A DNA stretch of 64,000 nucleotides from Mycolicibacterium goodii (GTDB lineage: Bacteria > Actinomycetota > Actinomycetes > Mycobacteriales > Mycobacteriaceae). The notes beneath the pieces are model-generated. The model did no database searches. It worked only from the letters and a program-made list of their open reading frames with translations, and was not told the origin of the DNA. The stretch lies in contig NZ_CP012150.1 in NCBI RefSeq assembly GCF_001187505.1, forward strand, positions 4,340,001 through 4,404,000, given 5' to 3'. Position numbers and translations under genes: made by a program. Below are positions 24,752 through 33,072 of the stretch, one piece after another (the stretch's first letter is position 1; each line of letters opens with the position of its first letter).

Positions 24752-26389
24752 TTGGGCGCCCGAGAACCGCACACCGGGTACGAGTCGCCAGTCGCGATCG
24801 ACGGCCGGATGACCATGCTGCTGCAGGACATGGCCTTCCTCGACGCGGGCCCGGAACTGGAGGCGACCCTGCAACGCATCGTCGACGCCGCCATGCGGGT
24901 GTCGGGCGCCGGTCACGGGGCCGTGGGCCTCTGCGCGCCGGGCGGGGAGCTGACATATGTCGTCCCCGAACCAGACCCCGGGTCGCCGGACCGAGAACTG
25001 CTCGAGCTCCTGCTGCACCGGAAAGATCCGCTCCGGATCGATGGCCGTCACGGTTGTCCGGACGCCGCCGAGCTACCCGAGCTACACCCACCGGTCTGTG
25101 CGGTGCTCGGGGTTCCGCTCATCTCGCACGGCGAGGCGCTCGGCAGCCTCTACGTGGCCGACTCACGATCCCGGTTCGCGTTCACCGACGCGGACGTGGG
25201 TGCCGTCGAAGCGTTTGCTTCGGTGGCTGCCGACGTCGTCCGCAGTGTCCGACATGTCGCCAAGGTGCGCACCATGGCCAGGTGGGTGATCGCGAGCCGC
25301 GAGATCACCACGGCCCTGCTCGCGATGCCCGATGCCGACGGATCCCCGCTGCGGTTGATCGTCGAACGAGCTGCCGAACTCACCGCCGCGAACCAGGCCG
25401 TCATACTCGTGCCGTCCGAATCGGACCGGGCCCCGCAGGATGTCGAGAGCCTCACCATCGCGGTCGCCGTGGGGGAACGTGCCGACGAGGTCGAGGGTCA
25501 ACAGGTACCGGTCACCCAGTCCACCAGTGGCCGGGTGTTCCGGACCGGCGAGTCGATGATGACAGACGAATTCCGTTATCCCATCTCGTCGTTCACCGAC
25601 CAGGGGGTGCGCCCTGCCATCGTGGTCCCGCTGTCGGCCTCGGCGCAGAACCTGGGCGTCATCGCCGTTGCCCGCGGGATCGGCGACCCACCGTTCGACG
25701 CCGACGAGATGGCGATCATGGAGGACTTCGCCCATCACGCCGCGGTGGCGCTGACGCTGTGCCGGGCGAACGAACAGGCCCGGCGACTGACGGTGTTGAG
25801 CGACCGGGAACGCATCGCCCGGGATCTGCACGACCATGTGATCCAACGGTTGTTCCTGGCCGGTATGGATCTGCAGGGGACCATCGCGCGCGCCAAATCG
25901 GGCACCGTCGCGACGCGTCTGTCGCGCACCGTCGACGACCTGCAGTCGATCATCGACGAGATCCGCACGGCGATCTTCGACCTGCAATCTCCGGCGGCCG
26001 ACGCGATGAGTTTCCGGCAGCGGATCCAGGCCGCCGTCGCGGCCGTGACCGACAACAGTCCGCTCGCCACCACCGTCCGGATCAGCGGGTCCATCGTCAG
26101 CGTCGACCCCGCCCTGGCCGATGATGCCGAGGCGGTGATCATCGAGGCCGTCAGCAACGCGGTGCGACATTCCGGAGCCACCAGCGTCACGATCTCCATC
26201 GACGTGACGGATCACCTCGAGATCGAGGTGACCGACAACGGTCGAGGTATTCCCGCCAACCCCAAGCGATGCAGTGGTCTACAGAACCTGAGGACCCGCG
26301 CGCAACACGCGGGCGGCAGTTTTCAGATCACCAGCACGGGCGGTCGTGGGACCCATGTGCGGTGGACCGCTCCGCTACGTGCCTGTTAG
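24752..26389 (+). CDS. dosS: DosS/DosT-type GAF-domain sensor histidine kinase
   Basis: A 545-residue kinase with GAF-A (about residues 30-165), GAF-B (about 185-335), a HisKA_3 dimerisation domain with phospho-acceptor H360 ([17 protein letters not shown]) and a HATPase_c domain ([17 protein letters not shown]). GAF-A has [17 protein letters not shown], similar to the haem-GAF of M. tuberculosis DosS/DosT; H112 may correspond to the region of the haem ligand, which is unproven. It starts with TTG, 7 bases after GGAGG. Unlike M. tuberculosis, it is divergent from dosR. Confidence 0.88.
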   Translation: MGAREPHTGYESPVAIDGRMTMLLQDMAFLDAGPELEATLQRIVDAAMRVSGAGHGAVGLCAPGGELTYVVPEPDPGSPDRELLELLLHRKDPLRIDGRHGCPDAAELPELHPPVCAVLGVPLISHGEALGSLYVADSRSRFAFTDADVGAVEAFASVAADVVRSVRHVAKVRTMARWVIASREITTALLAMPDADGSPLRLIVERAAELTAANQAVILVPSESDRAPQDVESLTIAVAVGERADEVEGQQVPVTQSTSGRVFRTGESMMTDEFRYPISSFTDQGVRPAIVVPLSASAQNLGVIAVARGIGDPPFDADEMAIMEDFAHHAAVALTLCRANEQARRLTVLSDRERIARDLHDHVIQRLFLAGMDLQGTIARAKSGTVATRLSRTVDDLQSIIDEIRTAIFDLQSPAADAMSFRQRIQAAVAAVTDNSPLATTVRISGSIVSVDPALADDAEAVIIEAVSNAVRHSGATSVTISIDVTDHLEIEVTDNGRGIPANPKRCSGLQNLRTRAQHAGGSFQITSTGGRGTHVRWTAPLRAC

Positions 26390-26498
26390 CGTTGGCGGTC
26401 GGCGCGGGAATCATGGGGCAGCGCAATCGAATTCATGCACGCTTGCGGTCCGGCTGACCAGCAGATCTGGGCAGAGCGCGGACCCGTATGATCGCTCG

Positions 26499-27113
26499 GT
26501 GCCCTACATTCTGCAGCTCGACTCCTCTGCCAACCTGTCGTCGTCGGTATCGCGGTCCCTGACCGGGAAGTTCGCTCAGCGATGGGCGGCAGGAGCGGGG
26601 AACCGCGAGATCCGTCGGCGTGATCTGCACGTCGACGCGCTGCCGCACCTGCCCACCAATGCCTTGCACTTCACCGCGGACACGCGTCCCGAGGATGCGG
26701 TGGCTCCTGCGGCGTCCGCCGTCGAACTGCAGGCCGCCCTGGTGGCCGAGCTGAGCGAGGCCGATGCCGTCGTCATCGGCGCCCCGATGTACAACTTCTC
26801 GATGCCTTCCACGTTGAAGGCGTGGCTGGACTACGTCCACGTGATCGGGGAGACCTCGCCGGCCGCCGAGGGGGTGTGCCCGCTGCGCGGAAAGCGGGTT
26901 GCGGTGGTGTCGTCGCGAGCGACCCCCACCGGGGAGGACCCACGCGCCGACTTCGTTCTCGGTCCGTTCTTCACAATCCTCGGTGAGTTCATGGCCATGG
27001 ACGTCGAAGGATTTGTGGTGCACGGTGAACCGCCGGCCGCCGACGGGGACTTCCACCGTGCCGTTGCAGATGTGGAAGCCCAGCTGCTGGACTGCGCCGA
27101 CCGCTGGAGCTGA
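26499..27113 (+). CDS. azoR: FMN-dependent NADH-azoreductase / quinone reductase
   Basis: A 204-residue flavodoxin-like oxidoreductase of the AzoR family. The N-terminal VPYILQLDSSANLSSSVSRSL binds the FMN phosphate, APMYNFSMPSTLKAWLDYV is the FMN/dimer signature, and VSSRATPT replaces the usual SRGG loop. It reduces quinones and azo compounds with NADH via two-electron transfer. The start is the GTG at 26499, where homology begins; no clear Shine-Dalgarno sequence is visible. It is monocistronic, 109 bp downstream of dosS. Confidence 0.88.
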   Translation: MPYILQLDSSANLSSSVSRSLTGKFAQRWAAGAGNREIRRRDLHVDALPHLPTNALHFTADTRPEDAVAPAASAVELQAALVAELSEADAVVIGAPMYNFSMPSTLKAWLDYVHVIGETSPAAEGVCPLRGKRVAVVSSRATPTGEDPRADFVLGPFFTILGEFMAMDVEGFVVHGEPPAADGDFHRAVADVEAQLLDCADRWS

Positions 27114-27268
27114 TCTCCCGGGCGGATGCGCTGCCTGCGAGGAGTTGCGGGACGGATGCACCCGATCCTCGACGCGGGCGTCAATTACCAACGCGGAGTG
27201 GAATTTTCGGTTATGCTCCCAGCCGGCAACCGGTCGTGCGACGATTTGCCTCGGCAGGAAGGGTGATC

Positions 27269-27595
27269 ATGAAATTCGCTGTGACAGCAGTGTTGATCGG
27301 GATGGCCGCGTTGGGCACCGCCGGGCAGGCGAGCGCCCACCCACGACCCGACGACGCCGAATGCATCGTCGCGCCGTACCTCACGGGCTGCGACGGTTCC
27401 GGGGTGCCGACCGGTCCGGAGATGCCGGCCGGCGCCGGGGATCCGTTCGCCGGGCCTGCGGCAACACCACCGCCGATCGGTAGCGGCCTGCCGGGAAGCC
27501 TCAACACCGACGGAATGCCGTTCGGCAGCGCCCCGATACCGCAGATGCCGCCGCCCATGCCCGGGGGTATCTCGGGGATGCCCGGCACCATCTGA
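27269..27595 (+). CDS. Small secreted Pro/Gly-rich protein
   Basis: A 108-residue protein with a Sec signal peptide (MKFAVTAVLIGMAALGTAGQASA, predicted cleavage before HPRP). The mature chain has two Cys (ECIVAPYLTGC) followed by a low-complexity Pro/Gly/Met-rich tail (PQMPPPMPGGISGMPGTI). The ATG is preceded by AGGAAGGG. Many mycobacterial exported proteins share this composition; no function can be assigned. It is followed at once by a strong bidirectional terminator. Confidence 0.78.
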   Translation: MKFAVTAVLIGMAALGTAGQASAHPRPDDAECIVAPYLTGCDGSGVPTGPEMPAGAGDPFAGPAATPPPIGSGLPGSLNTDGMPFGSAPIPQMPPPMPGGISGMPGTI

Positions 27596-27598
27596 CTC

Positions 27599-27642
27599 GC
27601 ACGGATACGCGGCGCGTGAAACCACGCGCCGCGTATCCGTGC
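27599..27642. terminator. Bidirectional hairpin terminator
   Basis: A 20-bp perfect stem (27599-27618 with 27623-27642) is closed by the 4-base loop AAAC. It sits between the convergent secreted-protein gene (stop 27595) and the MatC-type transporter gene (stop 27648). There is no T-run, as is usual for mycobacterial terminators. Confidence 0.85.
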
Positions 27643-27647
27643 TCGAG

Positions 27648-28952
27648 TCACCAACCGGGTAGCACGAAGGCGCCCCACGACACGACCGGCGCGACGACGA
27701 TCATCGCCAGGCCCCAACGCAGTAGCTGGCTCATGACGCGGTCGCGGTCCTCCTCGGCCGCGTTGGCAACCACCAAGGCTCCCGAGGTGGAGAACGGGGA
27801 CGCGTCGACGATCGACGAGGACAAGCTCAGCGCGATGATCATCGCGACCGCCGACACGTCGCCGGACAGCAGGAACGGCACCGCCAACGGGACCAGCGCG
27901 CCGAGGATTCCGGTGGTCGACGCGAACGCCGACACCACCGCACCGATGACACAGATCAGCAACGCGATCAACAGCGGGGACCGCAGGTGCGCCACCGCGT
28001 CGGACACATAGGTGACGGTGTCGAGTTCCTGCAACAGGTTGACGTAGGTGACGATCCCCACGATCAGGAACACCGACGGCCAGGCGATCTTCGGCAGTGC
28101 CTCCTTCGCCGCATCCGGTGACAGAACGCTGAGGATGACCGCGAGCGTCATTGCCACGAAACCGATGTCGAGTTCCGTGCACGCCACGATGGCCACCATC
28201 GCCACGAGGCCGGCAAGGGTCGCGGCAACCGACTTCGTCATCGGCGGCCGCACGGCGACGGCGACATCGGGGTCGATGACGCTCAGGCCGGTGCCGCGGC
28301 GCGAGGGAGTGGGACCGGCGGCTTCCATGGGCTCGACCGGCTCGTGGCGGCGGCGTGCCCGCCGGTTGATGACCACGTAGAGCACGTAGCACATGACGGC
28401 GTTGACCGCGAAACAACTGGCGAACAGCAGGATCGGTGATGACGCGACGCCGTTGGACACGGCGACGTCGTTGACGATGATCCCGAACAGGCCGATCGGC
28501 GAGAACTCGCCTGCGGCGACGCCGTTGGCGACCATCAGACCCATGAGCAGCGGGCTGATCTGGTAGCGGTGGGCGATCCGCATGGCGGTCGGCGCGATGA
28601 TCGCCACCGCCGCCGGAGGTACCGCACCGATCCCGGCCAATCCGGCGGAGAGGGCGAACATGATCCACGGGAAGGCCCATACGCGTCCGCGCACCAGGTT
28701 CACCGCGGAGTCGACGAGCCAGTCGATGGCGCCGTTCGCCTTGGCGATGGCGAACAGGTACGTCACGCCGACGAGGATCACGAACAGACCGGCGGGGAAC
28801 CCGGCGATGATCTCGTCTTCGGAAAGGTCGGTCAGGCCGAATCCCACGACGAACGTCGCGACGAAGGCGAGCGCACCCATGTGCACGTTGAAGATCGTGG
28901 AGATGAGGAACACCGCAACCAACGCGAGGATGGAGAGCAGTTGGACGGACAT
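27648..28952 (-). CDS. MatC-type dicarboxylate transporter (SLC13/DASS-like)
   Basis: A 434-residue membrane protein with about twelve hydrophobic segments. MatC-family signatures are the N-terminal hydrophobic block ending in FPAGLFVILVGVTYLFAIAKANGAIDWLV, and the repeat-like substrate segments VNGVAAGEFSPIGLFG-like (N-half) and SSSIVDASPFSTSGALVVAN (C-half). A long hydrophilic loop is near residue 220. The ATG at 28952 follows GGAG at 8-base spacing. It is downstream of and co-directional with the racemase-superfamily gene. A paralogue is encoded at 31757. Probable uptake of a C4-type or malonate-type diacid. Confidence 0.85.
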   Translation of the reverse strand: MSVQLLSILALVAVFLISTIFNVHMGALAFVATFVVGFGLTDLSEDEIIAGFPAGLFVILVGVTYLFAIAKANGAIDWLVDSAVNLVRGRVWAFPWIMFALSAGLAGIGAVPPAAVAIIAPTAMRIAHRYQISPLLMGLMVANGVAAGEFSPIGLFGIIVNDVAVSNGVASSPILLFASCFAVNAVMCYVLYVVINRRARRRHEPVEPMEAAGPTPSRRGTGLSVIDPDVAVAVRPPMTKSVAATLAGLVAMVAIVACTELDIGFVAMTLAVILSVLSPDAAKEALPKIAWPSVFLIVGIVTYVNLLQELDTVTYVSDAVAHLRSPLLIALLICVIGAVVSAFASTTGILGALVPLAVPFLLSGDVSAVAMIIALSLSSSIVDASPFSTSGALVVANAAEEDRDRVMSQLLRWGLAMIVVAPVVSWGAFVLPGW

Positions 28953-28968
28953 GATGTGTTCTCCGGTC

Positions 28969-29754
28969 TCAGTGCTTTTCGAGCAGGGTGCCGAAGCCCT
29001 CGAACTGGTCGTCAATCCCCATGGCGCGTAAGGCATGCCAGTAGATGACGGTGCCGACCGCCCAGACCGGTTTGCCGAGTTCCTGTTCGAGCCGCGGCGC
29101 CAGAGCCCCGAAACGCAGATTGGTGCCGAGCTGGATGATGGCGTCGGGACGGTGCTGATCGGCGATCCGAACGGCGTCGCTCAGTCGGTCCTCGCCCTGG
29201 GACGCGACCTCGATGATGCTGCGGCACTTGAGCCCTTCGACGTGGACGACCTCGAAGCCGCGGCCCTCGAAATAACTGACCGCGTTCTTCTCGATCACCG
29301 GATAGTACGGCGTCACGAGCGCGAGCCGACGTGCGCCGACCTCCTTCAGCGCGGCTTCCGAAGCCTGCGCGCCCATCGACACGTCGACACCGGACGCTTC
29401 GCGCAGGTGGTCCAGCAGCGCGAAGCTTCCCTCGACCCCGCCCATGAAACTCTGCGACGACATGCCGAGCGCCAGGTGGTCGATGAGCGCTTCGTTGAGC
29501 CGGCCTACCGAGTCGTCCAGGTTGGCGGCGACATGCCGCATGATGACCGACCAGTCCTCGTCGGCGCGGATCGACTGGTTGGGGACGTAGTAGCGGTCGA
29601 TGGCGTTGATGACACCGGGTGGGCGCATGTCCATCATCTCGTTCTCGACGACGACGTTGGGCCCCGGCGTCATGATTCCGATGACACCGCGCGGCCCCAT
29701 CGCATTGCGGTAGCGGGTGCGGTCATGGGTGGTCCCATCGATCTGATCGGTCAC
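28969..29754 (-). CDS. Asp/Glu racemase superfamily protein (maleate isomerase/arylmalonate decarboxylase-like) lacking both Cys
   Basis: A 261-residue protein of the Asp/Glu/hydantoin racemase superfamily, closest by eye to maleate isomerase and arylmalonate decarboxylase (GVIGIMTPGPNVVVENEM, RRLALVTPYYPVIE, QLGTNLRFG). The usual first active-site Cys is replaced within LALGMSSQSF and the second by Gly in QLGTNLR, so neither catalytic Cys is present. The GTG at 29754 was chosen because AGGAG lies just upstream, inside the longer reading frame. It is co-transcribed with the transporter (16 bp gap) and divergent from a LysR gene, suggesting a dicarboxylate-processing unit. Confidence 0.8.
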   Translation of the reverse strand: MTDQIDGTTHDRTRYRNAMGPRGVIGIMTPGPNVVVENEMMDMRPPGVINAIDRYYVPNQSIRADEDWSVIMRHVAANLDDSVGRLNEALIDHLALGMSSQSFMGGVEGSFALLDHLREASGVDVSMGAQASEAALKEVGARRLALVTPYYPVIEKNAVSYFEGRGFEVVHVEGLKCRSIIEVASQGEDRLSDAVRIADQHRPDAIIQLGTNLRFGALAPRLEQELGKPVWAVGTVIYWHALRAMGIDDQFEGFGTLLEKH

Positions 29755-29839
29755 GGTTCTCCTCATTGTGAGTCGGATCACTGCTGCGGGGAGAGCCTAT
29801 TGCCGCGTCGACCGGCATGAACCCGGCCGAATCAGATAG

Positions 29840-29851
29840 TTCGGATCCGAA
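29840..29851. promoter_or_regulatory. Palindrome in LysR/racemase divergent promoter
   Basis: TTCGGATCCGAA is a perfect 12-bp palindrome in the 116-bp region between the racemase-like gene (start 29754) and the LysR gene (start 29871). LysR regulators usually bind such dyads upstream of their divergent target. Its presence favours the GTG at 29871 over the ATG at 29817 as the LysR start. Confidence 0.45.
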
Positions 29852-29870
29852 TTCCGGATACCATGCCCGC

Positions 29871-30830
29871 GTGCACCTGGACTGGCTGACGTCGTTCCTC
29901 GCGGTCGCCCGGCACCGCAGCTTTCTGGCCGCGGCGCAGCAGCTCGGTCGCGTGCAGTCGCGGGTCAGCGAGCATGTCGCGAAGTTGGAGCGCGAACTCG
30001 GTGTGGTGCTGGTCGACCGTGCGGTGCGGCCGGTACGCCTGACGGTGGCCGGAGAGATATTCCTCGGGCGCGCGAAGGATGTACTGGCGACGCTGGACAG
30101 TGCGCGTGCCGAGATGGCGGCATTGCGGGGGACCACGTACGGGACCGTGCGGCTGGCGTGCATGTCGAGCGCGGCAGGCGAATTCGCGTCGCGGTTGATC
30201 GACCGGTTCGGCAAGGTCGAACACAACATCGACGTGCAGGTTCTCGAGGGCCCGACGTCGACGCTGCCTGAGATGCTGCAGCGGCACGAGGCGGACCTTG
30301 CCATCCTCCCTCAGGCGTACGTCGCGAATTTCCCTGAACTGCAATCGGTTTCGTTGTGGGACGAGCCGCTGCGTGTGCTGGTCCCGCCGGCGCACCGGTT
30401 GGCGTCGATGTGCTCGGTACCGTTGGGCGAGTTGGCGGGCGAAGCTGTCGTGACACCGGGCAGCGGCGACGGCGCCCGCGGGCTGTCGCCGGAGATCGCG
30501 GCGATGTTCGCCGCGGCGGACGTGCAGGTGGGTGCGGGCAGGCGGGTCGCCAGTCCGCACACGCTGGTGTCGATGGTGCGCTCGGGGTTGGGTGTCGGTG
30601 TGCTCAGTGAACTCGCGGTGCGGTTGACGGGCGCCGACGGGGTGGTGGTCCTTCCCTTCGAGGATTCCTCGGCGGTCCGGCACACGGTGCTGGCCTGGCC
30701 GCGTGAACGCCGTAATGCCGAAGCGGTGCAACGGTTTTCCGACTTCGTCGTATCAGCGAAGCTGCCGGACGGGACGGTGCGGTCCGGTGCATCGGGCCGG
30801 GGCCCCGCGTCGGATCGGTCGAGTACATAG
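29871..30830 (+). CDS. LysR-family transcriptional regulator
   Basis: A 319-residue LysR-type regulator. The helix-turn-helix is at residues 3-60 (LDWLTSFLAVARHRSFLAAAQQLGRVQSRVSEHVAKLEREL), followed by a periplasmic-binding-like effector domain (VRLACMSSAAGEFAS, LVSMVRSGLGVGVLS). The GTG at 29871 puts the N-terminus at the family position; an ATG at 29817 would add 18 residues and cover a palindromic operator. It is divergent from the racemase-transporter operon and is the likely activator of it. It converges with the IclR gene. Confidence 0.85.
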   Translation: MHLDWLTSFLAVARHRSFLAAAQQLGRVQSRVSEHVAKLERELGVVLVDRAVRPVRLTVAGEIFLGRAKDVLATLDSARAEMAALRGTTYGTVRLACMSSAAGEFASRLIDRFGKVEHNIDVQVLEGPTSTLPEMLQRHEADLAILPQAYVANFPELQSVSLWDEPLRVLVPPAHRLASMCSVPLGELAGEAVVTPGSGDGARGLSPEIAAMFAAADVQVGAGRRVASPHTLVSMVRSGLGVGVLSELAVRLTGADGVVVLPFEDSSAVRHTVLAWPRERRNAEAVQRFSDFVVSAKLPDGTVRSGASGRGPASDRSST

Positions 30831-30863
30831 GAGAAGGGCCCACAACGACGGTTGCGGCGGGGT

Positions 30864-31622
30864 TCACCTCCGCTGGGCGGTTGCCCCCAGCTGCTCGGAG
30901 ATCGCTGCGGACGTGGTGAGCATCTCGGACACGACGACGGGCAGACGATCGGCCGACAGCCGACCACGCGGTGCGGAGATGTGGACGGCGGCGTTGACGA
31001 CGCCGTGCGAGTCGAAGATCGGGGTGGCCAGCCCGATGATGCCCTCGACGCTTTCTCCGTCGCTGACGCTGTAGCCGCGGTCGCGGATGACGGCCAGTTC
31101 CTTCGCCAATTTCGAGGGGTCGGTCAGGGTGAACGGCGTCAGCTGTTCGAGCGCCTTGGACGTCAGCACCCGTTCCTCGAGATCGGCGTTGAACGCCGCG
31201 AACAGCTTGCCGATGCTCGAACCGTGCAGCGGCCGGTCCCCGCCGAGCTTCATGACCACGGAGAGGTTCTGCCCGGCCTCGTAGCGGTCGGCATAGGTGA
31301 CGGTGTTCCCGCTGCGCACCGCGAGATAGGTGTTCTCGTTCACCGTCTCGCACAGCTGCAGCAGGAACGGGCGGCTGATCTGTCGCAGGTCGACCGAGTC
31401 CACGATCGACAGCGCCATCACCAGCGAGCGGGGTCCGAGCACATAGGTCTTCTGATCGAGCTGGCGCACCGCGTCGAGTTCGACCAGCGACGACATCAGG
31501 TCGTGAGCGCTGCTCATCGGCATCGTCAGGTCCTCGCACAAAGGTTTGAGGGAGCTGCCCTCCTGGTGATGTGCGAGGTACTCGAGGATGCGCAGGGCTC
31601 GGTCGAGGCGGGCCGGGTTCAT
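30864..31622 (-). CDS. IclR-family transcriptional regulator
   Basis: A 252-residue IclR-type regulator with an N-terminal winged helix (LDRALRILEYLAHHQEGSSLKPLCEDLTMPMSSAHDLMSSL) and a C-terminal GAF-like effector domain (YEAGQNLSVVMKLGGDRPLHGSSIGKLF, GYSVSDGESVEGIIGLATPIFD). It is divergent from the bbs-like operon starting at 31757, with a 9-bp-arm inverted repeat in the 134-bp intergenic region, so it is the probable local regulator. IclR proteins of catabolic operons often sense an aromatic or short organic acid. Confidence 0.9.
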   Translation of the reverse strand: MNPARLDRALRILEYLAHHQEGSSLKPLCEDLTMPMSSAHDLMSSLVELDAVRQLDQKTYVLGPRSLVMALSIVDSVDLRQISRPFLLQLCETVNENTYLAVRSGNTVTYADRYEAGQNLSVVMKLGGDRPLHGSSIGKLFAAFNADLEERVLTSKALEQLTPFTLTDPSKLAKELAVIRDRGYSVSDGESVEGIIGLATPIFDSHGVVNAAVHISAPRGRLSADRLPVVVSEMLTTSAAISEQLGATAQRR

Positions 31623-31705
31623 GTGCCCATCCTCGCACGCAATTCCGAAGTTCCATCCGCAGACGCGAAGTTGGGTATTGACATGTGACTCCGCACACTC
31701 CTACG

Positions 31706-31741
31706 CTTCGAGTTATCGAAGTAAACATCGCAAACTCGAAG
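31706..31741. promoter_or_regulatory. Inverted repeat, candidate IclR operator
   Basis: CTTCGAGTT (31706-31714) and AACTCGAAG (31733-31741) are perfect inverted 9-mers with an 18-bp spacer. They lie between the IclR start (31622) and the transporter start (31757). The distal arm ends 15 bp before the transporter ATG, overlapping the expected promoter or leader. Confidence 0.55.
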
Positions 31742-31756
31742 TGATTGGGAGTACGG

Positions 31757-33067
31757 ATGTCGCCTCACATCGTCGCGATCCTTGTTCTGGCCGGCATCTT
31801 CGTGCTCGGCACCATCCGCTCGGTCAACCTGGGCGTGCTCGCGCTGGTGGGCGCATTCGTGGTGGGCGTATGGACGTTCGCCGTCGACGCCGGGAAAGTC
31901 CTGGACGGCTTCCCGGCCAACTTGTTCGTCATCCTGGTCGGGGTCACCTACCTGTTCGCCATGGCGAAGCGCAACGGCACGGTCGACTGGCTGGTCGCCC
32001 GCTCGGTACAAGCGGTCCAGGGCAGGGTGGCCGCGCTGCCGTGGGTCATGTTCGTACTCAGCGGCGCGCTCGTGGCCCTGGGCGCACTGAGTCCGGCCGC
32101 GGTGGCGATCATCGCGCCCGTCGGCATGGCGTTCGCGACCCGCTACGGCATCAACCCGCTGCTGATGGGTCTGATGGTCATCCACGGTTCGGCGGCAGGC
32201 AACTTCTCCCCGCTGGGCGTGCTCGGCGTCATCACCAACGGCGTCGTCGACCGCAGCGACCTGCCCGGCAGTCCGATGGCCATCTTCTTGGCCAACGCCG
32301 CGTTCAACATCATCCTTGGCGCCATCATCTACTTCGGATTCGGTGGCCTGCGGTTGATCAGGTCGGGAGCCCGGTGCGGAACGGACGATCCGGACACGCC
32401 CGACCCCGACGGCGCCTCGGCCGGTACCGGTGGCGTGGCGGTGCGATCCCGCACTGTCGAGGTCACCGCGACGGCGCGGCGGCAACGTACCGCGACGCTG
32501 ATGGGCCTGCTGGTGCTGGCCGTCGGGGCGCTCGTGTTCGATCTCGACATCGGCCTGCTGGCGATGGCGGTCGCCGCCGTGCTGGCGCTGCTGTATCCGG
32601 ACACCGCGAAGGCTGCGATCAGCGATATCAGCTGGGGTGTCGTCCTTTTGATCTGCGGGATAGTCACATACGTCGGTCTGCTCGAATCGGCGGGCACGGT
32701 CGACTTCATCGGGAACGCGATCGCCTCGGTGTCCTCGGCGCTCCTGGCGGCTCTGGTCCTGCTCTACGTCGGCGCGGTCGTCTCCGCATTCGCCTCGACG
32801 ACCGGCATCCTCGGCGCCCTCATCCCGCTCGCCGTACCCCTGCTCGTCTCCGGTCAACTCGGCGCCGTCGCAGTGGTTGTCGCACTGTCGATCTCGGCTT
32901 CGGTGGTCGACTCCAGCCCGTTCTCGACCAACGGGGCACTGGTCGTCGCGAACGCCCCACACGATCAAGAACCCGCGGTGTATCGCGGCCTGATGATCTG
33001 GGGCTTCAGCCTCGTGGCCGTGACCCCGCTGGTGACCTGGGCCCTGCTCGTCCTTCCCGGCTGGTGA
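31757..33067 (+). CDS. MatC-type dicarboxylate transporter, first gene of bbs-like operon
   Basis: A 436-residue membrane protein with about twelve hydrophobic segments, clearly paralogous to the transporter at 27648-28952. Shared segments include FPANLFVILVGVTYLFAMAK, AVVSAFASTTGILGALIPLAVP and SSPFSTNGALVVAN. The ATG at 31757 follows GGGAG. The stop overlaps the GTG of the first CoA-transferase gene. It likely imports the dicarboxylic acid that the operon degrades. A hydrophilic loop near residue 220 differs entirely from its paralogue. Confidence 0.87.
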   Translation: MSPHIVAILVLAGIFVLGTIRSVNLGVLALVGAFVVGVWTFAVDAGKVLDGFPANLFVILVGVTYLFAMAKRNGTVDWLVARSVQAVQGRVAALPWVMFVLSGALVALGALSPAAVAIIAPVGMAFATRYGINPLLMGLMVIHGSAAGNFSPLGVLGVITNGVVDRSDLPGSPMAIFLANAAFNIILGAIIYFGFGGLRLIRSGARCGTDDPDTPDPDGASAGTGGVAVRSRTVEVTATARRQRTATLMGLLVLAVGALVFDLDIGLLAMAVAAVLALLYPDTAKAAISDISWGVVLLICGIVTYVGLLESAGTVDFIGNAIASVSSALLAALVLLYVGAVVSAFASTTGILGALIPLAVPLLVSGQLGAVAVVVALSISASVVDSSPFSTNGALVVANAPHDQEPAVYRGLMIWGFSLVAVTPLVTWALLVLPGW

Positions 33068-33072
33068 TTGAC

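Noticed and set aside
31588..33072. Plus-strand frame continuous from 31588 into the first CaiB gene
   Set aside because: Upstream of 33064 it is the wrong frame of the transporter gene; family similarity begins only at MNLHTDL (33073).
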